The notes below the pieces were generated by a model, which was not told the origin of the DNA, made no database searches, and saw only the letters and a program-made list of their open reading frames with translations. Of a stretch of 34,400 nucleotides of DNA, positions 33,589-34,400 are shown one piece after another. Both the position numbers and the translations under genes were made by a program. The stretch covers positions 1-34,400 of the forward strand of contig CALUMZ010000101.1 in the NCBI GenBank assembly GCA_944321865.1. The letters are read 5' to 3'. The DNA comes from an uncultured Muribaculaceae bacterium (GTDB lineage: Bacteria; Bacteroidota; Bacteroidia; Bacteroidales; Muribaculaceae). The first letter of the stretch is position 1; each line of letters starts with the position of its first letter.

Positions 33589-34400
33589 ATGTCATTTATT
33601 GCAGATCGTGTAAAAATGGATGGACTGACTTTTGATGATGTCCTCTTGATTCCGGCTTATTCGGAAGTTTTGCCTAATAGTGTCAACCTGTTAACAAGAT
33701 TCTCTCGTAACATAAGTTTAAATGTCCCTTTGGTATCGGCGGCAATGGATACCGTAACCGAAGCACAGCTTGCCATAGCTATAGCAAGAGAAGGCGGTAT
33801 TGGTGTAATCCATAAGAATATGAGCATAGAAGAACAAGCTCGTCAGGTTCATATGGTAAAAAGGGCAGAAAACGGTATGATATACGACCCGGTGACAATT
33901 TCACGAGGCTCGACGGTTTTAGATGCCTTAAATCTGATGAAGGAATATAAAATCGGAGGAATTCCTGTCGTAGATGAAAACGGATACCTTGTGGGAATTG
34001 TTACTAATCGAGATTTAAGATTTGAAAGGAATTTAAATAGGCCTGTTGATGAAGTGATGACAAAAGAAAACCTCATCACGACAAGCCAATCTACCAATCT
34101 CGAAGAAGCTGCAGATATTCTTCAACGTCATAAAATAGAGAAATTGCCCGTCATAGACAAGAACGGAAAATTAGTAGGACTTGTTACATATAAAGATATA
34201 ACCAAGGCTAAAGACAAACCCAATGCATGCAAAGATCGCCTCGGGCGGTTAAGAGTTGCTGCCGGTATCGGAGTAACACCTGATAGCTTACAACGTGCCG
34301 AAGCTCTTGTAAAAGCCGGTGTCGACGCGATTGTAATTGATACGGCACACGGGCATTCAAAAGGGGTAGCCGGTGTATTGCGGAACGTAAAGGCGTCATT
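33589..34400 (+). CDS. guaB: Inosine-5'-monophosphate dehydrogenase, 5' part (cut by window end)
   Basis: 270 complete codons are in the window; the frame is open to the last base and the gene continues outside. IMPDH oxidises IMP to XMP with NAD, the first committed step to GMP. The start is MSFIADRVKMDGLTFDDVLLIPAYS. The barrel begins with NVPLVSAAMDTVTEAQLAIAIAREGGIGVIHKNM. Two CBS domains are inserted at about 95-205 (MIYDPVTISRGSTVLDAL, KIGGIPVVDENGYLVGIVTNRD, KIEKLPVIDKNGKLVGLVTYKDI). The barrel resumes with LRVAAGIGV and DAIVIDTAHGHS. The catalytic Cys loop lies beyond the window. The AUG follows AT-rich sequence without a clear Shine-Dalgarno, as is common in Bacteroidota. Confidence 0.95.
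   Translation, partial: MSFIADRVKMDGLTFDDVLLIPAYSEVLPNSVNLLTRFSRNISLNVPLVSAAMDTVTEAQLAIAIAREGGIGVIHKNMSIEEQARQVHMVKRAENGMIYDPVTISRGSTVLDALNLMKEYKIGGIPVVDENGYLVGIVTNRDLRFERNLNRPVDEVMTKENLITTSQSTNLEEAADILQRHKIEKLPVIDKNGKLVGLVTYKDITKAKDKPNACKDRLGRLRVAAGIGVTPDSLQRAEALVKAGVDAIVIDTAHGHSKGVAGVLRNVKAS

Noticed and set aside
1..34400. Mobile element, phage, toxin-antitoxin or defence system
   Set aside because: No transposase, integrase, restriction, toxin or phage motif is seen; all long supported frames are housekeeping or envelope genes.

Overview
The window looks like a chromosomal housekeeping segment from a gut-type Bacteroidales bacterium, possibly Muribaculaceae or a close relative. This rests on gene content (NADP-type GdhA, a single-chain PurL of over 1200 residues, LpxK, a two-domain META lipoprotein, an RG-rich pseudouridine synthase) and on repeated Bacteroidota-type promoters (TAnnTTTG at about -7, often with TTTG or TTG 19-23 bases upstream). 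I see no tRNA or rRNA gene, transposase, phage gene, CRISPR array or restriction system, and every gap between genes is under 300 bases.

Layout. Bases 1-150 hold three consecutive stem-loops and no gene. Bases 151-11302 are a minus-strand run read from a promoter near 11344: purL, sppA, lpxK, punA, thiL, a family 2 glycosyltransferase and an AMP-forming acyl-CoA ligase. A divergent gap of 267 bases separates purL from gyrA and a TPR protein on the plus strand (11570-15239). A convergent double terminator (15260-15370) is followed by the minus-strand pair rluB-like/asnS, then purB, gdhA, and a YciO/Sua5-like gene with a stand-alone B3/B4 gene, all on the minus strand up to 22895. From 22992 everything is on the plus strand: mtn-luxS-ndh-META lipoprotein, then lon-clpP-clpX closed by a strong terminator at 31053-31096, then recQ with its own promoter, then guaB cut by the window end.

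How the genes work together. Four purine genes are spread over separate units: purL and purB (de novo synthesis), guaB (GMP branch) and punA (salvage). mtn and luxS overlap by one base and form the two-step S-adenosylhomocysteine recycling route that makes the AI-2 precursor. lon, clpP and clpX form a cytosolic proteolysis cluster.

Most worth a second look: an Asp where related purine nucleoside phosphorylases carry the Asn that sets 6-oxopurine specificity; Leu at the GyrA position equal to E. coli Asp87; a long RGG/QN-rich low-complexity domain on the pseudouridine synthase; a 26-base intergenic element present twice, once inside a nested hairpin ahead of lon; and an inverted repeat flanking the guaB promoter. 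I did not find a clearly new multi-gene system.
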